From the NCBI RefSeq assembly GCF_008831285.2, contig NC_045151.1:553544-617543 (forward strand): 64,000 nt of DNA, given 5' to 3'. The position numbers and the translations under genes were made by a program. This stretch comes from Nymphaea colorata. Lineage: Eukaryota > Streptophyta > Magnoliopsida > Nymphaeales > Nymphaeaceae. How positions within the stretch are numbered: the stretch's first letter is position 1; each line of letters begins with the position of its first letter. Below, piece by piece: positions 1 to 13,100 of this stretch. The notes below the pieces were generated by a model. It ran no database searches, had not been told where the DNA came from, and was given only the letters and a program-made list of their open reading frames with translations.

Positions 1-1456
1 AAGACTATTAATGTTTTTTTTTCATTTGATCATTTTTGAGAATATAAAATTTGCGTACCCGCGTACCCATAATTTTCAAAATTGTCGTATCCGAACCCGT
101 ACCGCCGTACCCGCACCCATGTGACATAGACTTTATGTAATGTTTGCTCATGGCCTGAGTTATCATTTTGATGTGGGAGACGACCTAGGGCCGGTTTTAT
201 ATTTCTGGGTCGATGGTATAAGGGAAAGTCCGAGAGCGGCCCAGTATACTGGAAATGAAAAGCCTGAGATCGGCACATGTTGTGACTATAAAGAGTCGAA
301 CCCAACTGCAAAACATAAAAAGGGCCAGGTGGCGTAGGGATCCAGGGACCCGTGAGCAGAACCTTCCCTGAATGCTGGGATTGAAAAAGTGCTCCTTCCC
401 TGAGCTACTTAGAAGAGTATCCCCATCTTAAGGTAGCGAAAGTGGGACACAATTACTGCAGTAATACAATTGACCTCAACGAATGTGGAGTCATGGCAGT
501 GGTTACCCCAAACTGTACCAATATTCCAGTGACTCAGTGCTTGGGCCACCCTAAATACGCCAACGAAATAGGTGGCGTCATTTAATCTTACTCAAGCGGT
601 GTGTGTATGTATTATTGAAAATCATGCTATTATTACTAATGTGATCACTGATCATACTACGACTCAAATTGAATTTGCTTCGCTGGAATGTCGAAGAAAT
701 CGACAAACCAAACTTAGTGATCATTTGAACTACGATTCAAGTATTATCACCAGTGTTAGAGTGAGCTTGCCTACAGTGATGATACTCACTCATTATTATT
801 TTAACAATCAATACAATACATAAATTTTACACTCAAATGATAGGAGATCTTGTGATGATTTTCATAGTACTCAGTAAATGTGTTGATGCTATGACTATCT
901 GCCTTCATTAGGTTCTCACTATGTCATGGATGAAGCTCGTTGATCGAGCAACTGAAGAGATGGGGGATTTCTAGAAAGCAATGAGACAATATCACATACA
1001 TTTCTCCTATGTACTTTTATTTGTACAAATGTGTACAGCTTTATGGTGTTTGAGACTAAGACTTCAGAGTCGTGGCTCTCCAACATATATATAAACTATA
1101 AAGTAATGTTTTTTTATTAATAGGTGTTTTTCATTAGCAACATTAACTGCTAGGACAGATCGTGCCATGTGCTAATTACGCAAGCAAGTTATTTATACAC
1201 AATAGACAAATCGGGCCTACGCCAACTACGTAGAGTGTGATTGTTCTGCTTCCGCCACAAAAAAAGAAAATACTCTATATCTAATTCCCTTTTGTGTTCA
1301 GTTGTGTATGACATTGGAGCGTTACATACACATTCTCATAAGAAATTTGCCATGTTTGGACACTTACCATATCCATGGCGCTTTACAAATCTAGTAAGTT
1401 CAAACTCCAAAGGCAGCACCTGGAAGAACTAACAAGACAAACATAGATTGCTTTAC
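1..1456. other. Left edge: part of SEC31 intron 9, repeat-derived
   Basis: This stretch lies downstream of the SEC31 exon that ends at 1457 with a clear donor (GAG|GTAAAG), so it should be intron running past the window edge. I looked on the minus strand for the next SEC31 exon and did not find it. Positions about 34-135 hold, in reverse, a copy of a dispersed repeat whose core reads CTATGTCACATGGGTGCGGG; other copies are near 4.23 kb and 27.75 kb. The rest looks like old transposon DNA but shows no domain I can name. Confidence 0.5.
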
Positions 1457-2387
1457 CTCAATATTGTAAATACCAATTTTCCCATCAAATGAAGATGCTG
1501 ATATGACTCCAGGAATCTTTGGGTACCAGTGAATATCAAAGTTCCAGTTCGTGCTTGCAGGCAGTTCACAAACTATCTGCACATGGGACAAATATTTTTC
1601 AGTTTTCAGAAAGAGAAAATGGAGAAATATGAGAAGTCAGACACAACTGTATTTTTTCTGACTCCCTGTTCTCATATAATGAATCTAAATTATGAAATAA
1701 CCTCTCCAGTAACTGTGTCCCAGCACAATGTTCGATTATCTTTTGCACATGTAAGTAAAAAGGCACTATCCTTAGGACACCATGACATTGCAATGACACC
1801 TGCAGAAACACACAATCAACCAACTTAAGATAAAAAGGAAAAATAAATTGATAAAGATGACTAATTCATACCAAATAACGGATAAAGAACAAATATATTT
1901 GTTTACCATAGGCATGCTAAAAAGATAAACAAATATATTTGTTTACCATAGGCATGCTAAAAAGATAAAAAAAAAATGCACTCAAATATATTATGTGCTT
2001 GGAAAAACAAACATAAAGGAATATGCAAAAATGCAGGTGAACAAAAAAGGAAATGAAGGAATGTGAAAGCAAAGACATAGAAATGTAAAGACAATCTCCA
2101 TCTTGATAGTGTTCTACATGATATACAGAAAAAAATAACAGATATTCAATATCCTATTGTTTAAAAGGCAAAAGAAGAAACATAAGAACTAAAGATAGGT
2201 TTATCCCACATGGATGTAGATATAGGTGCACCTACCTGCTGCTTGCAGACATAGGTTCACACTTCAAAGCTACATATATATATATATATATATAAGTCAT
2301 AATCAGACATTGCATATACCTGCTTAGGCCTATACAACCAAAGTATTAATAACTAAGTCACTATAAATGCACACAGACACACACACA

Positions 2388-2446
<59 letters not shown>

Positions 2447-5400
2447 ATATATGCTGGTAAAATTGGACCAAGACCAAATCGGAGCAAAAAATAAACATGG
2501 AGTTCCTACACTTGGAGCTGTCTTCATCATTGGCATACCCATGGCCACCTCCTGTCTTGCAAACAATAGTTAAACACCCTTGTAAGAGCAGCTTTGAGAC
2601 ATATGACAGGCTAATGTGAAGTTTAACCTAACTTTCTTGCTGCCAGATGGCGCCTCCATAATCCCAACCAAAGATGCTAAATAAGTCAAGTCACCTTCTA
2701 AAAGCATTGAATCTCGAGCAACCAAGTGAAAAACTTTTCCCCTAATAAAGCTTCTTTTGAAAAAAGTAACAACCATCGAACACTAAAATGCTCGTTTCAG
2801 AAAAAGAGCCACCAAAGTGTCAAAGGAGGATCATCAACTTTGTCATATCAAATAGGAAACTACAATCCCATAGTAGTTGTTTAGGTTTCAGAAAATTGAA
2901 CTTTCAAGGGCCCATTCACCTAGATGGTCAGACAAAAGCAACTGTGACTCAAAACCCTAACCTTCACCTTTTTATACCTTCATGTAAGTGTCAAAAATTA
3001 GTACTAGATGCCACCTCTTCAACATTTCAATAACCAAGAGGACATTATACACTATAATTAAAGTACAAACCAATATAGGAGTATGTTGCACTAATACAAG
3101 AAAGTGTCATGCCTTCATCATGTCCAACTCTCACGTGACCCCAACTTGCTCCAGCTCTCTTTATAGGTCCACTCTTGTTGCCTTACCATTACCCTTTGAC
3201 AACTGTATTATTAATAATGCAGCTTGCTTACCTATTGACTGCCTCCATATTCCATAACCAATGCCTCTACGTGTCGGGTATTACAGATTGTATCACAGTG
3301 TTAGGCACAACAATAACAGCTCTTAGGCATTTTGCTCAAGTTGTTTAGTGTAAGATCCAACTTGATGGGAGCTCTAGGCAACCTTTCAAAAGAAAGAAAG
3401 GGAGATTTAGTAACCAGTCAAAAAAATGGAGCAAGTGAGGTTACCAAATGAACAGTTAAGACTTAAGACATTTCTCAAGTGAGGGTGGCAGTCCAAAGAA
3501 TAAAGATAGAGAAAATGAGACAGTCATGGGGCATTCCATTGCACTGCATCTTCCAGTACAAGTCTATCCTTTCATAGTTACAGTTTTGTTTGAGTATGGT
3601 CTAAAGAGTTGGGGCTCGGACTCTTAACTCAAAGTCTAGCACCTTTTCATAAAAGGTGTTTTTCTCTCATATCAAACAAAATTGAGTGAGCGCTGGAACA
3701 CTTGAAAAAATATTTCATATCCAAAGGGAATCCTTAGAGAACAAACATTGGTGGATGACTGACTTGTGGACATGGCTTCTCTTGATGAATAGAGATGGAC
3801 ATGGGGCAAGTCAATAGTGCATACCACAGGCTTTATTGCCAGGTTTTAGGGGCAAACACCAACACTGACCCCTAAAACTCCCAGATAATGAATTAGAGGA
3901 GACACCATATCATTAAAACAAATGGCACTCAATGATCTGTATCATTCATACCACAGACACTCATTTTTTTATTGATTGATATTTCATGGTGTCCTTTAGC
4001 AGATGTTCTCAAGACAATTGGTTGATAGGAACAACCCTATACATATCATACCCTATGCCATAATACTTTCTGTATCATAATGAATTTACCTTCAAGGAGC
4101 AGTGGTAACGTGTAGGGTGTATCATATGGTACACCTCCATAATATAGCATAATACAAAACAAAGTAACAAAAACCTGCAAAGATTTTATTTTTTCTCCTA
4201 AGTTCCTAACTCAAGCTCTTCAGGCCTATGTCATATAGGGTCGGAGTGCAGATGCGAGTGCGGCATTTCCCCCAAAATGGGTATGGGTCCGATGAGGATA
4301 TACATATATATTTATATATATATTTGTATAAATAGATGAATTCACTCTGATACCAAATATAATGTCCCAACCCACTCCCACACTGGGCTCTGGCTCCTAG
4401 TTTGACGGATCCCAACCCCCTCCTAGCAGTTTCAGTTCCAACTCTAAAAAGGCTAGAAACTAACAATCGATCACTTAACAGCTCCCTTTGTATGTCCTTA
4501 AAGATATCTCACAATTTTCAATATGGGACTAAACTTTTGATGGGGTGCTACAACGTGCATCTGCCACTACATTAGCAATTCTCAAATGGTACTTTATCTT
4601 GAAGTTATAATCCTTTAGTCTAGATACTAGAGCCATCTCCTCTATCTTACATTCAATTCCTTTCGAGATAATAAATACTTAAGAAACTTATGATCAGAAA
4701 ATATCTCAACTTCCACACCATAAAGGTAATACCTTTTTTAGGGCAAGCACCACAACTTTCAACTTCATTTCGTGAGTGAGACAGTTTTTCTCATATGGTT
4801 TTAGTTGTCTAGAGGCATATGCTATATTTTGTCTCCCTACATATGCGCTGCTCCATAACTTATTCCTAATGCATTAGTGTACATAACAAACCCCTTTTGC
4901 CCTGTCGGCAAAAAACTAGCAACAAAATTGTTTGCAAGTAATAAAAATAGTAATTTAACAAACTATGATGTTATCAATGGTTCAATGGAAAAGAAAGGAA
5001 TTTGTTTTGCACCCACACTACAGCCAAACCACAACAGGCATGACACAGGTGTGGCAACCTTTTTTTGAAGAGTTCATGTTACTTAGCTTCAGATTCAACT
5101 TTACACACACTCAAGAGTTGAATGTGGAGCTTTTAGACCTTCAATTAAGAAAACATCAACTTGGGGTCAATTGATGCAAGAAGAGCTTCCCGACATATTG
5201 TATACATGAATCCATTTCTACCTATAGACTACTTTCCCTTTCATCCATTTATCAATTTTTTAAGAAGCAACAGAAAGTGGTTTTGCCTTTGCAAGTTTTT
5301 ACATAAGTTGGTGAACGGAAGGAGAGCATAATTGCATTGACCCGACTTACAAGTCGAGTAATTTGGTTAACTTAGACAGAAGCCAAAGGGTAAGAGTCAA

Positions 5401-8400
5401 ATGAAATTTTGCACAAAAAAATTACATAGGTTTGTAAGTATAAATTTTCACAAAGAGAAGAGAAAAAATATGCTTGAGAACTGATCAAACACCAAGCTAT
5501 GCTGTCAAAACAACTAAAACAAATGACGAAATTGATTTTGTAATTAATACAATGCATTATGCACCATGGTTGACAAACCGGACAAATCAACTCGGATTGC
5601 CAAGGGACTCGGTCACAAGTAATATACGTAAATGCAATCGAATTTTAGAGGACTCAATTCTAGATCGTCTGAATCAGTTGAATCAGCTCAGTACCACCTG
5701 ATTCTATATTGCTGCATTCAGCACATATATTTTAACTATTACTCAATATCACTAGGAAATAAATGATGGTTATTTATTAAAAATAAACTAATCTAGAGAA
5801 TAACGTTTACTAGTCATTATTATTTTGTATTTGTGTTCATCAACTATAACTATGTAATTATTTGATTGTACATACTTGATATTTGTTATTTTCTAAATGT
5901 GTTAAACACTTCCATTTCATTATCATTTTGTAGTAAAAATACTAGAAAAATACAATATAAAAATTTATGGCTGCTAAATCAACTCGTTAACCCATAATTC
6001 AGTAGCCAGCCAGTCTGAGTCATATCCACTGATTTGCTAACTATGTAGTCACAAGACATGGTTGCAGCACAAGGCACTAGAGAACTTGTAATAGTTTAGG
6101 GAAAGAAAAGAGAGGAAGAAAACCTTTAGAGTGCCCCACAAATTCCTTCATTGGTGATATTGTGTTTCTCATGTCCCAAACCTGAAAGGAGTTTCACAAG
6201 AAGCAAACCTTAAATGTTACAAAACTAGGAAAAAAAATATTAACAAGTTAGATATATGAAGGCATTTCACCCTCAAGGATGGAGATCTATCATCATCAGA
6301 AGCAACAATCAGCTGAGTAGCGATATCAGGATTCCACTGCAAAACAGAACATCGCCTTCTAATTGAATCTGAAAAGCTGTTTCACATGTTTGGGGATACA
6401 TTAGAATTTAAAAAACCACAGCTCATATGTAGAAAATAGCCACCTAATCTCATATGTCAGAACAGCTTACCTTATCACTGGCTTCTGTCTCTTCAGATCC
6501 CAAACAACTATACAATTGTAAAGAAGATAAAGGTGCATGAGTTGGCCTACAAAGTCGGGACGTCTAACCACATAATGTTATAACCTTAAATATTTGTTTA
6601 CCAGTAGTTCCATTATATGAAGTGGAAGCCAATATGTGTTGCACTTTATGGTTCCATGACAGAAATGAAATTTCACCTTGTGCACCAGATCCAACACCCT
6701 AGACAAATAATAGGAATCACATTGTCAAATTTTTTGAACAAATATCCACTCCTATCAAGTTCTCTGTCAATGTACATAAATAATCAGAAGTGCCAAGACA
6801 TTGTGAAAGACATAGGGACAAGTATCAAATTCAATGAGTGGGAGCAATATAAAATCCAAATACCATTCTCTACAACCAAGGCACAAAAGAAATTCTGATG
6901 TTCACATCCAGAAGTTCCAACATGCTCAGACCATCAATTGTCATGGCCATGACAACCCTCAAAGGAAACATTCACCAAACACTCCATTAAAGCTAACCAT
7001 ACGCATGCACAGAGACACACATATTTGCATATAACTCAAGATTCTTTAAAATTTCTCAGCACCTGCAACAACGTAATGTGGTAACATAAATAGGCGTTTG
7101 AATTATCACCACTGGTGAAGATTTAACTTGCTTGTATCACTTGACAGCGCAGCAGATGGGTTGCCCAAATGAAGGAACTGAGAAGAATAAACATGACAAA
7201 CACTCCCACTGCTTTCAAATTCAAACACCAAAATAGGACTTGCAATCATACAAATAGGAAAGGAAAGTCAACTTACATTCTTTTGGCATGAAAAACTAAA
7301 GGAGATGACAATTAAGGTATTACAACTTACCAGACATTCAAACTACAAGGGCAGGAAATATATGAAGCAGTCATTTTAATCAGAAAAAAAAGGGAGAATC
7401 ATACCTTAAGAGAAGGAAAGTGTGAAGGCTCTGCGGGATTTGAAACATCCCAAATGCAAAGTTCTCCATCCTCCGCACCAGAAGCAAGAAGGTTGGGTGA
7501 GCTCACATTGAATTCCAAGCCACGTACCTGCAATACAAGCAACATGACCTCGGCTCCATGTTTGCCTATTGAAAAATCATCGTTCGCACGTTAAATTGTT
7601 TCAAAGTTAAAACTCACTGGTCCCGTGTGCTTCTGGAGGCGTGCAACCAGAGAGCCTTCAGAATCCGTTGAACTGTAGAACAGATCAAGACAATAATAAA
7701 ATGACAGTTCGTGGATAAGCGAGAAGCTAAATCCCCAATAATTGCAAACCAACACCAAATCCAACCACACCCCCCCCCAACGCACCCACCCACACAACAC
7801 CCAAAAAAAAAAAGTGAAGCTCAACACAAGAGTTGGATATCAACACGGAGTGTCTCATCCTAATAGAAACTGAAGCACAATCAGAAGTTGGGAACTACCC
7901 TACTAGCAAGGAAAGCCTATTATTAGAGAGGTCAAACTTGCCAAGAATAATACATGACATGAGTGCCAAACCTAATTAATTCCATCAGCCTAAATGAGAA
8001 AGAAACTATACCACAGAATGATGAAGAATCGGGCACCACCATAGTTAGAGTCTCAAATGCCAAAAACCAATAAATGATAAGTTCAAATCCATGGCTGCCG
8101 TGTAAAAAATGAAATGAATGAACTATAAAATTCCAGGATAAATAATAACCCTATTAATTTTTGTGGGTTCCAGACGTTGATGCTCCCGTCGACAAGCCCT
8201 CCTGCGATCAACCCCAGAGAGTACTCTTCGCTGCCGGATCCAGGCTTCCCCCACGACAATCGATTGAAGCGCTCGCTGCTGGGGCACTCCCCGACCACAG
8301 GAAGCTCCCACTCATCCGAATTGAAGTCCAAATTGAAAATCTCCAAGCTAGCCGACGAGCTAAACGACAGATCAACAGCTCCCGCCATCGTCCCCGCTGC

Positions 8401-8466
8401 CAGGTGAGACGAAACCGGCGAGAACGCCGCCGATGCCGATCGCGAGGCGCCTTTGATGCACGCCAT
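1457..8466 (-). CDS. SEC31: SEC31, COPII outer coat subunit (N-terminal part, gene continues off the left edge)
   Basis: SEC31 pairs with SEC13 to form the outer cage of COPII vesicles that carry cargo from the ER to the Golgi. Nine exons are read on the minus strand: 8466-8150, 7672-7618, 7527-7405, 6698-6602, 6507-6471, 6376-6271, 6181-6124, 1799-1702 and 1576-1457. They join in one frame for 337 residues. The start is ATG at 8466 (MACIKG...), followed by [18 protein letters not shown], characteristic of plant SEC31. WD40 signatures recur: NVWNP, CIWD, VVWDL, VWDMRN and LCWDTVTGE. The ninth exon carries [20 protein letters not shown], a strongly conserved SEC31 segment. The rest (end of the propeller, SEC13-binding insert, Pro-rich and C-terminal regions; full plant proteins are about 1100 aa) lies outside the window. 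Intron 7 is 4.3 kb and repeat-rich. Identity is confident; exon ends are from consensus splice sites and phase. Confidence 0.95.
1891..1970 (+). repeat. 40-bp tandem duplication
   Basis: Two adjacent 40-bp units (1891-1930 and 1931-1970) differ at only the last base. Each holds the string GTTTACCATAGGCATGCTAA. It lies inside SEC31 intron 7, about 90 bp from exon 8. Near identity implies a recent event. Confidence 0.95.
2376..2447 (+). repeat. Compound microsatellite (CA)n(CT)n(CA)n
   Basis: Short CA runs flank a long CT run interrupted by one TTT. It lies in SEC31 intron 7. On the minus (transcribed) strand it reads as GA and TG repeats. Confidence 0.95.
4344..4547 (-). repeat. Dispersed repeat, reverse copy (family also at 24.7, 58.7 and 61.8 kb)
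   Basis: The segment begins CTCTGATACCAAATATAATG and continues CCCAACCCACTCCCACACTGG. A closely similar text, including CTCCCACACTAG and TATCTCACAATTTT, occurs at about 24692-25050. The same text occurs in reverse complement at about 58725-59065 and 61763-62175. This kind of sequence is common in plant genomes next to retrotransposon remnants, and here it directly abuts a Ty3/gypsy fragment. Confidence 0.7.
4553..4900 (-). pseudogene. Degenerate Ty3/gypsy reverse transcriptase-RNase H fragment
   Basis: Read on the minus strand, with shifts between frames, this shows the order of motifs at the RNase H end of gypsy polyproteins. [15 protein letters not shown]-like segment is followed by [45 protein letters not shown] and finally [18 protein letters not shown]. 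At least three frameshifts and several stops break it. It is a dead fragment inside SEC31 intron 7, opposite to no gene (same strand as SEC31). No LTRs were recognised around it. Confidence 0.85.
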
Positions 8467-9740
8467 GGGCACCGATCAGGAGGACCCCAATTCCGAACAA
8501 TATTCCGCCCTATCTACCCCTCGCTTAACCCCAATTTAGAACACGTAGAGTCCAGATCTGAGGCCACTCTCAATCTTCCGAAGCTAAATTCTTCCAGAAA
8601 TGGAACCTTATAACTCTAAAGATCTCGATCTCCAGATGACCGAGACCGCAAAGAAGTAAAATTTAAGGAAGAAGGGAACGGTGGATTCGCTCTACTGCTG
8701 CTGCTGCTCGGCCTTCTTCTTCCTCTTCCTTCCCTTCGTCGTCTCTCTTTCATTTCTCCCTGAAAGGGTTTACTCTTACGTGCCCATAATCGTTATGTGT
8801 GGGAATGGGACCAACAGGTTCGAACTTTGGATCCAGATCCATTTAACATTTTCTCTTGCATCTACTTTGTGGATCCCGTTGTATCAGACCACTGCACAAG
8901 AATGTCTCTGTCACTTCATATTTATATTTACATGCTTGAATCATGTTGATGAAAGTTTTTAGTTAGATTCTCATAAGTATTATACCTCTTAAAAAGTAAC
9001 CCTAAACCTTGAAAAGGCGTTTAGATTTGGATCTTATGATCGGATGGTTTTCGAGATTGACTTTTAGATGGGGATCACAAATGCGTAGTTTCGGATCTCA
9101 AATGCTTTGGGTTTTAGGATCTGGATTCGGATCTTACATGCTCGCTTTTTTTGGATATTTTCAATATGATAATATTTTGAATTCACCGCAGCAATATTTC
9201 ACTCAGACAATGTCATAAAAAATTTAATTTTCCATATTCGTTTGGCATAAACTGGTACAAGTCTGGCTCGAGCATCATAGTTCAATAAATATTTGGGATT
9301 TTCGTAAGGGTGTCGATTCAGTTGAACTTATTTGTATAGAAGATAATTGAATAATAAAACACTTCTTTTGAGATATTAAAAAATGATACCTGACACGGCT
9401 GTAAAACGGATCTGATTCGCTTTAACGGACCAATTTTCATGGACGCCGATTTAATTTTAGACCCAAGCAATTTTTCATTTCAATATTGTTCAAAACACAG
9501 GTAAAATGTCCAATGGTTAAAAATATAAATAATTTTATGTTAAAATTTATTGGATAATCAATCGGCACTTTTATCGAATGATCACATTCGCTGGATGCCT
9601 TTAAGGGACCAAAGGTCCAAAACCCGTGCATGAACAAATTGTTTATAAATTGTTGCGTTCAAATCAATTTTTAGAGTCAACTTATAATTACATATATTTC
9701 TAAATCTTTGCTTCTGGCATAAATTGATTGAAGGATTCAT

Positions 9741-9772
<32 letters not shown>

Positions 9773-10165
9773 TTTTCACACACAGCCGCCTTCTCCACCC
9801 TTGGAGGCTTGGATTGCTGGGTCTCAAGGAGGGAGAGAGACTTCAAAATCCATTTGGAGCTTATTTTATTTATTTCATGTTATATATATATATATACACA
9901 CATACATGAAATTTAAGAACAGTAAAGTCTTTATGTAATCTGCTTTTACATTTATTAGGTAATAATATATGCCGCCAAGCCTTAAGAGGTCACCTAAGTG
10001 CTTCCAAGAGAAAGAGAGAGAAAGGCACAAAAAGGACTAAAATCATTTATGTACAGGATACCTACTTAGAGGACAGAAAAATAGTTCAACAGAAATTTGC
10101 AAGAATAAATAATTAAATAACTAAGGCAGAGCCCGAATATATTTAGCAGCTGCCAAAGTATCTGA
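8467..10165. other. Intergenic: SEC31 upstream region and DUF1995 gene 3' flank
   Basis: The part next to the SEC31 start (8467 to about 8760) is relatively GC-rich with CTG and CTT runs and probably holds the SEC31 5' leader and promoter. Further right the DNA is AT-rich, with text rich in GGATC/GATCT words (about 9020-9140) and (AT)n tracts at about 9742-9766 and 9883-9896. No gene is evident. Confidence 0.5.
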
Positions 10166-13100
10166 TCATCTGGAGATGGCCTTCATGAAACGATTTAGCG
10201 AAGAGAAAATGCTCATTGCACCACCCAACAGGGAAGGCCCACTCTCTGACTTCTCTGTCACATTGCCAAATATTATCTACACAGAAAGGAACACCGAAAT
10301 TAACAAGAAAAATCATGTAGACATGGGATATCTTGTTAACTCCATTGCCTTATATACTGTATTGCTGCAACTTTTATGCTCAGAAGAAACAATTTCTAAC
10401 TACAGTCAACAGAAGCTTCCCAAGATAGATGCTATTCATAAGCAATACAAGCATATGAATCAACCAGGTTAATTATCTGATCCTGGTGTTTTTTTTAATG
10501 AAGCATAATTGGTTCTAAACTCTTGAAATGGGCCTTACTGCCAACCTGGGCCTACTTCCTAGATGAGATCTCTGTTAGAAACGAGGCTCTCTCACACTTT
10601 CTTAACGCACAAAGAGAATAGAAATCAGAAGAAGAGAAAGAAAAAGAACATAAAAGTATTTACGTGGTTCGGAGATAAAGTTCTACGTCCACGGCTGCCA
10701 CACAAAACAGTTTTGACTATCACGAAAGAATTACGGAGTACAAGCCAAACAACGCCCTCATAAACATGAGATTAGGGCAAAACCCTGTGGAAATTAGGGA
10801 AGGCTATCAAGTATGGATCAGGCTCCAATTCCAACAATCTCTTCCACAGACTTCAAGGGAAAGGCCAAGGAAAGCCTTTGGATCCTTACCTATTATAATT
10901 TGTCTTACTAGATACTCTCTTAGCCCGTAGTCCCTACCAGAGGGTTTGAACTTTGAACCATTATCCTACACAATCATGTTCCCTTGAGTTGTCCAATTCA
11001 CTAAAATTCACTACTTGTGATTCTAACTATATGTCTTAACTCTTGCCAACCAGACATACAAGACAGAGAATGTAACAGGATATGAAGCAAATTATGCAGC
11101 TTCAAACTGGAATCTGCCTTGAGGTGCAGGTCTTAACTGCTGACTTGTACAAGAGAATACCTCCATTTTACAACCATGGCATGAAAGCCAATTCCATTGG
11201 TAACAATCGTTTCAGGCTTTCAGCATTTCCAAAATGCATGCTCATGCATGGGGATACAGGGAAAATGATCAGGAAAAAAAGGACCAAATTGGAGTAACAT
11301 ACCTCAAGTTCTTCTGCATCAGGGCGAGATGGCTGCTCTTTTGCTAATAAATACCGGTTTGGTCTGTCCTTATCATCATAGAATACCTTCCATAATCTTG
11401 TAAAATATAGTAACTCATTAGCCTAGACAATGCATACTAATTCACATCAAATTGTATTGTCAATAGAGACTTTTCTTACCCAGGATAGCATCTAAAAACT
11501 GCACCAGCTGGCAACGGTCTCATGGAATATACTGTTGTGAATGTGCTGCAGTGGACAGGCAAAATCATCCATAGAACATGAATGCCAGACTCTTCATTAT
11601 AGATGAACTTACAATGTAAGAAAATCAAGGCAATTTTTCCATACTAAAATAGATCATATTTTTTTGGTCATTTCTCAAAGATCGGGTCCATTTTCAGACC
11701 AATTCCTTCAGCCATTGTCCAATTTATTTCACAAACACGTCAGCAAATGAAAGAAATTGATGCAAGAGAGTAAAAGAGGCTTCATGAGAATGATCTAACT
11801 TTCATGTTTATGCTCATTTTTCATTTCCATCAACATGGCAGCAAATTACAATAGCTGTAATACTTCAGCTGTCGAAAGCTAAATTAAGAAATTTGCATAT
11901 GCAGAAAAAAAAAACATGAAAAAAGAAAGAGAATAAGATAGCACATTTCTTGCCTTAAGAAATATTTCCTTAGCTGCCGAACATTAAAGCCAACGCCAAC
12001 ATCTTCACTTATGAGTCTTGGATTCCACATGATGAGTGGCCTTTGCTGAAATCATCATCAAAGGAACAAAAAAAAAAAAAAGAAAAAAAAAAGAACTTAG
12101 CAATCATTCACTTCAAACTCTAATTATATACATGGTGAGTCGGTGACATGTCATAAAAGCATAATAAATTGCATGCTTGTCAGATTCTTGAAAACCTAAT
12201 TAGAGATCAAATATCATAATGTGAGAAACAAACAACCAGTTCGACAAAGAAGAAAAATTAAATAACAAAATATTCTACCGGAACAATTATCAAATTGTAG
12301 CATTATTAGCATTGCCAGCTCATTGGCACGTACACGAAAGTTCCTACAAACTTCCTAAAAGTAAATCTAGAGTCCAAGCAAAACGAAATTATTCAAGGAT
12401 TGGTTACAAACCGATATTTGAACAAAATTTTCCACGTGAATGCAGAGGCTGAGAAAAACAAATAATTCATGGATCATCAAGAACCATGTAAGCCTCTAAA
12501 TTCTCAACTCAAGCGGTCATCTGAAATAATGACATGCAAAGATCGTAACAATCAACAAAGAAAAAAGAAAGACATGATACAATAGACATCCTACCCAAAT
12601 GTGAAAGCCCAGGAATGCATGGATGTGATGACATCCTGGAGAATATAAGAAGCTTAAGCTATAAAATATTACTGTCCAACTCATCACATACATGAATTGC
12701 TTTGTCATGTACATGGACATTGTGGCCTATTTTTCCCTTTCAACCAATCTCACAGACCAAGCATTCGGTAAAAAAAATAAAATAAAAATAAAAAAGAAAG
12801 GACAAAAAAAATGTCATGAAGATCCAGGATGTTCTGTAATTTGTAAAAGAACTTCATGGATGATGAACAACAGCTTTTCATCACCTCCACAACTAAAGGA
12901 TGAAGAGATGTATGTCTCAAATTTTTACAGATGCAGGGAACAATTATGAAGTATATTCATTTACAGAAGTATGGCAAAACATGCCTGCAAAGTAAGTACC
13001 TACCGGGAATTCTGATAGCAGGGCTGCAATTTTTTCAACATATTCCAGCATTTGATAATCAGGGAGCACCAAGACTACAACTTCATCCTCGTTATCTACA

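Larger units (their letters stand above)
1800..6123. other. SEC31 intron 7 (4.3 kb), repeat-rich
   Basis: This intron joins the exon ending in HSK (6124) to the exon starting GVIAMSW (1799). It contains a 40-bp tandem duplication (1891-1970), a CT/CA microsatellite (2376-2447), a copy of the CTATGTCACATGGG dispersed repeat (about 4227-4310), one copy of a dispersed repeat in reverse (4344-4547) and a Ty3/gypsy RNase H remnant (4553-4900). The remainder shows nothing I can assign. Confidence 0.6.

Noticed and set aside
427-441. CTTAAGGTAGCGAAA, as in the conserved core of large-subunit rRNA
   Set aside because: Only about 15 bp match; flanking bases do not follow rRNA. Treated as chance.
8161-8613. 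150-codon plus-strand open frame
   Set aside because: It is antisense to SEC31 exon 1, whose minus-strand product is clearly conserved; a shadow of GC-rich coding DNA.
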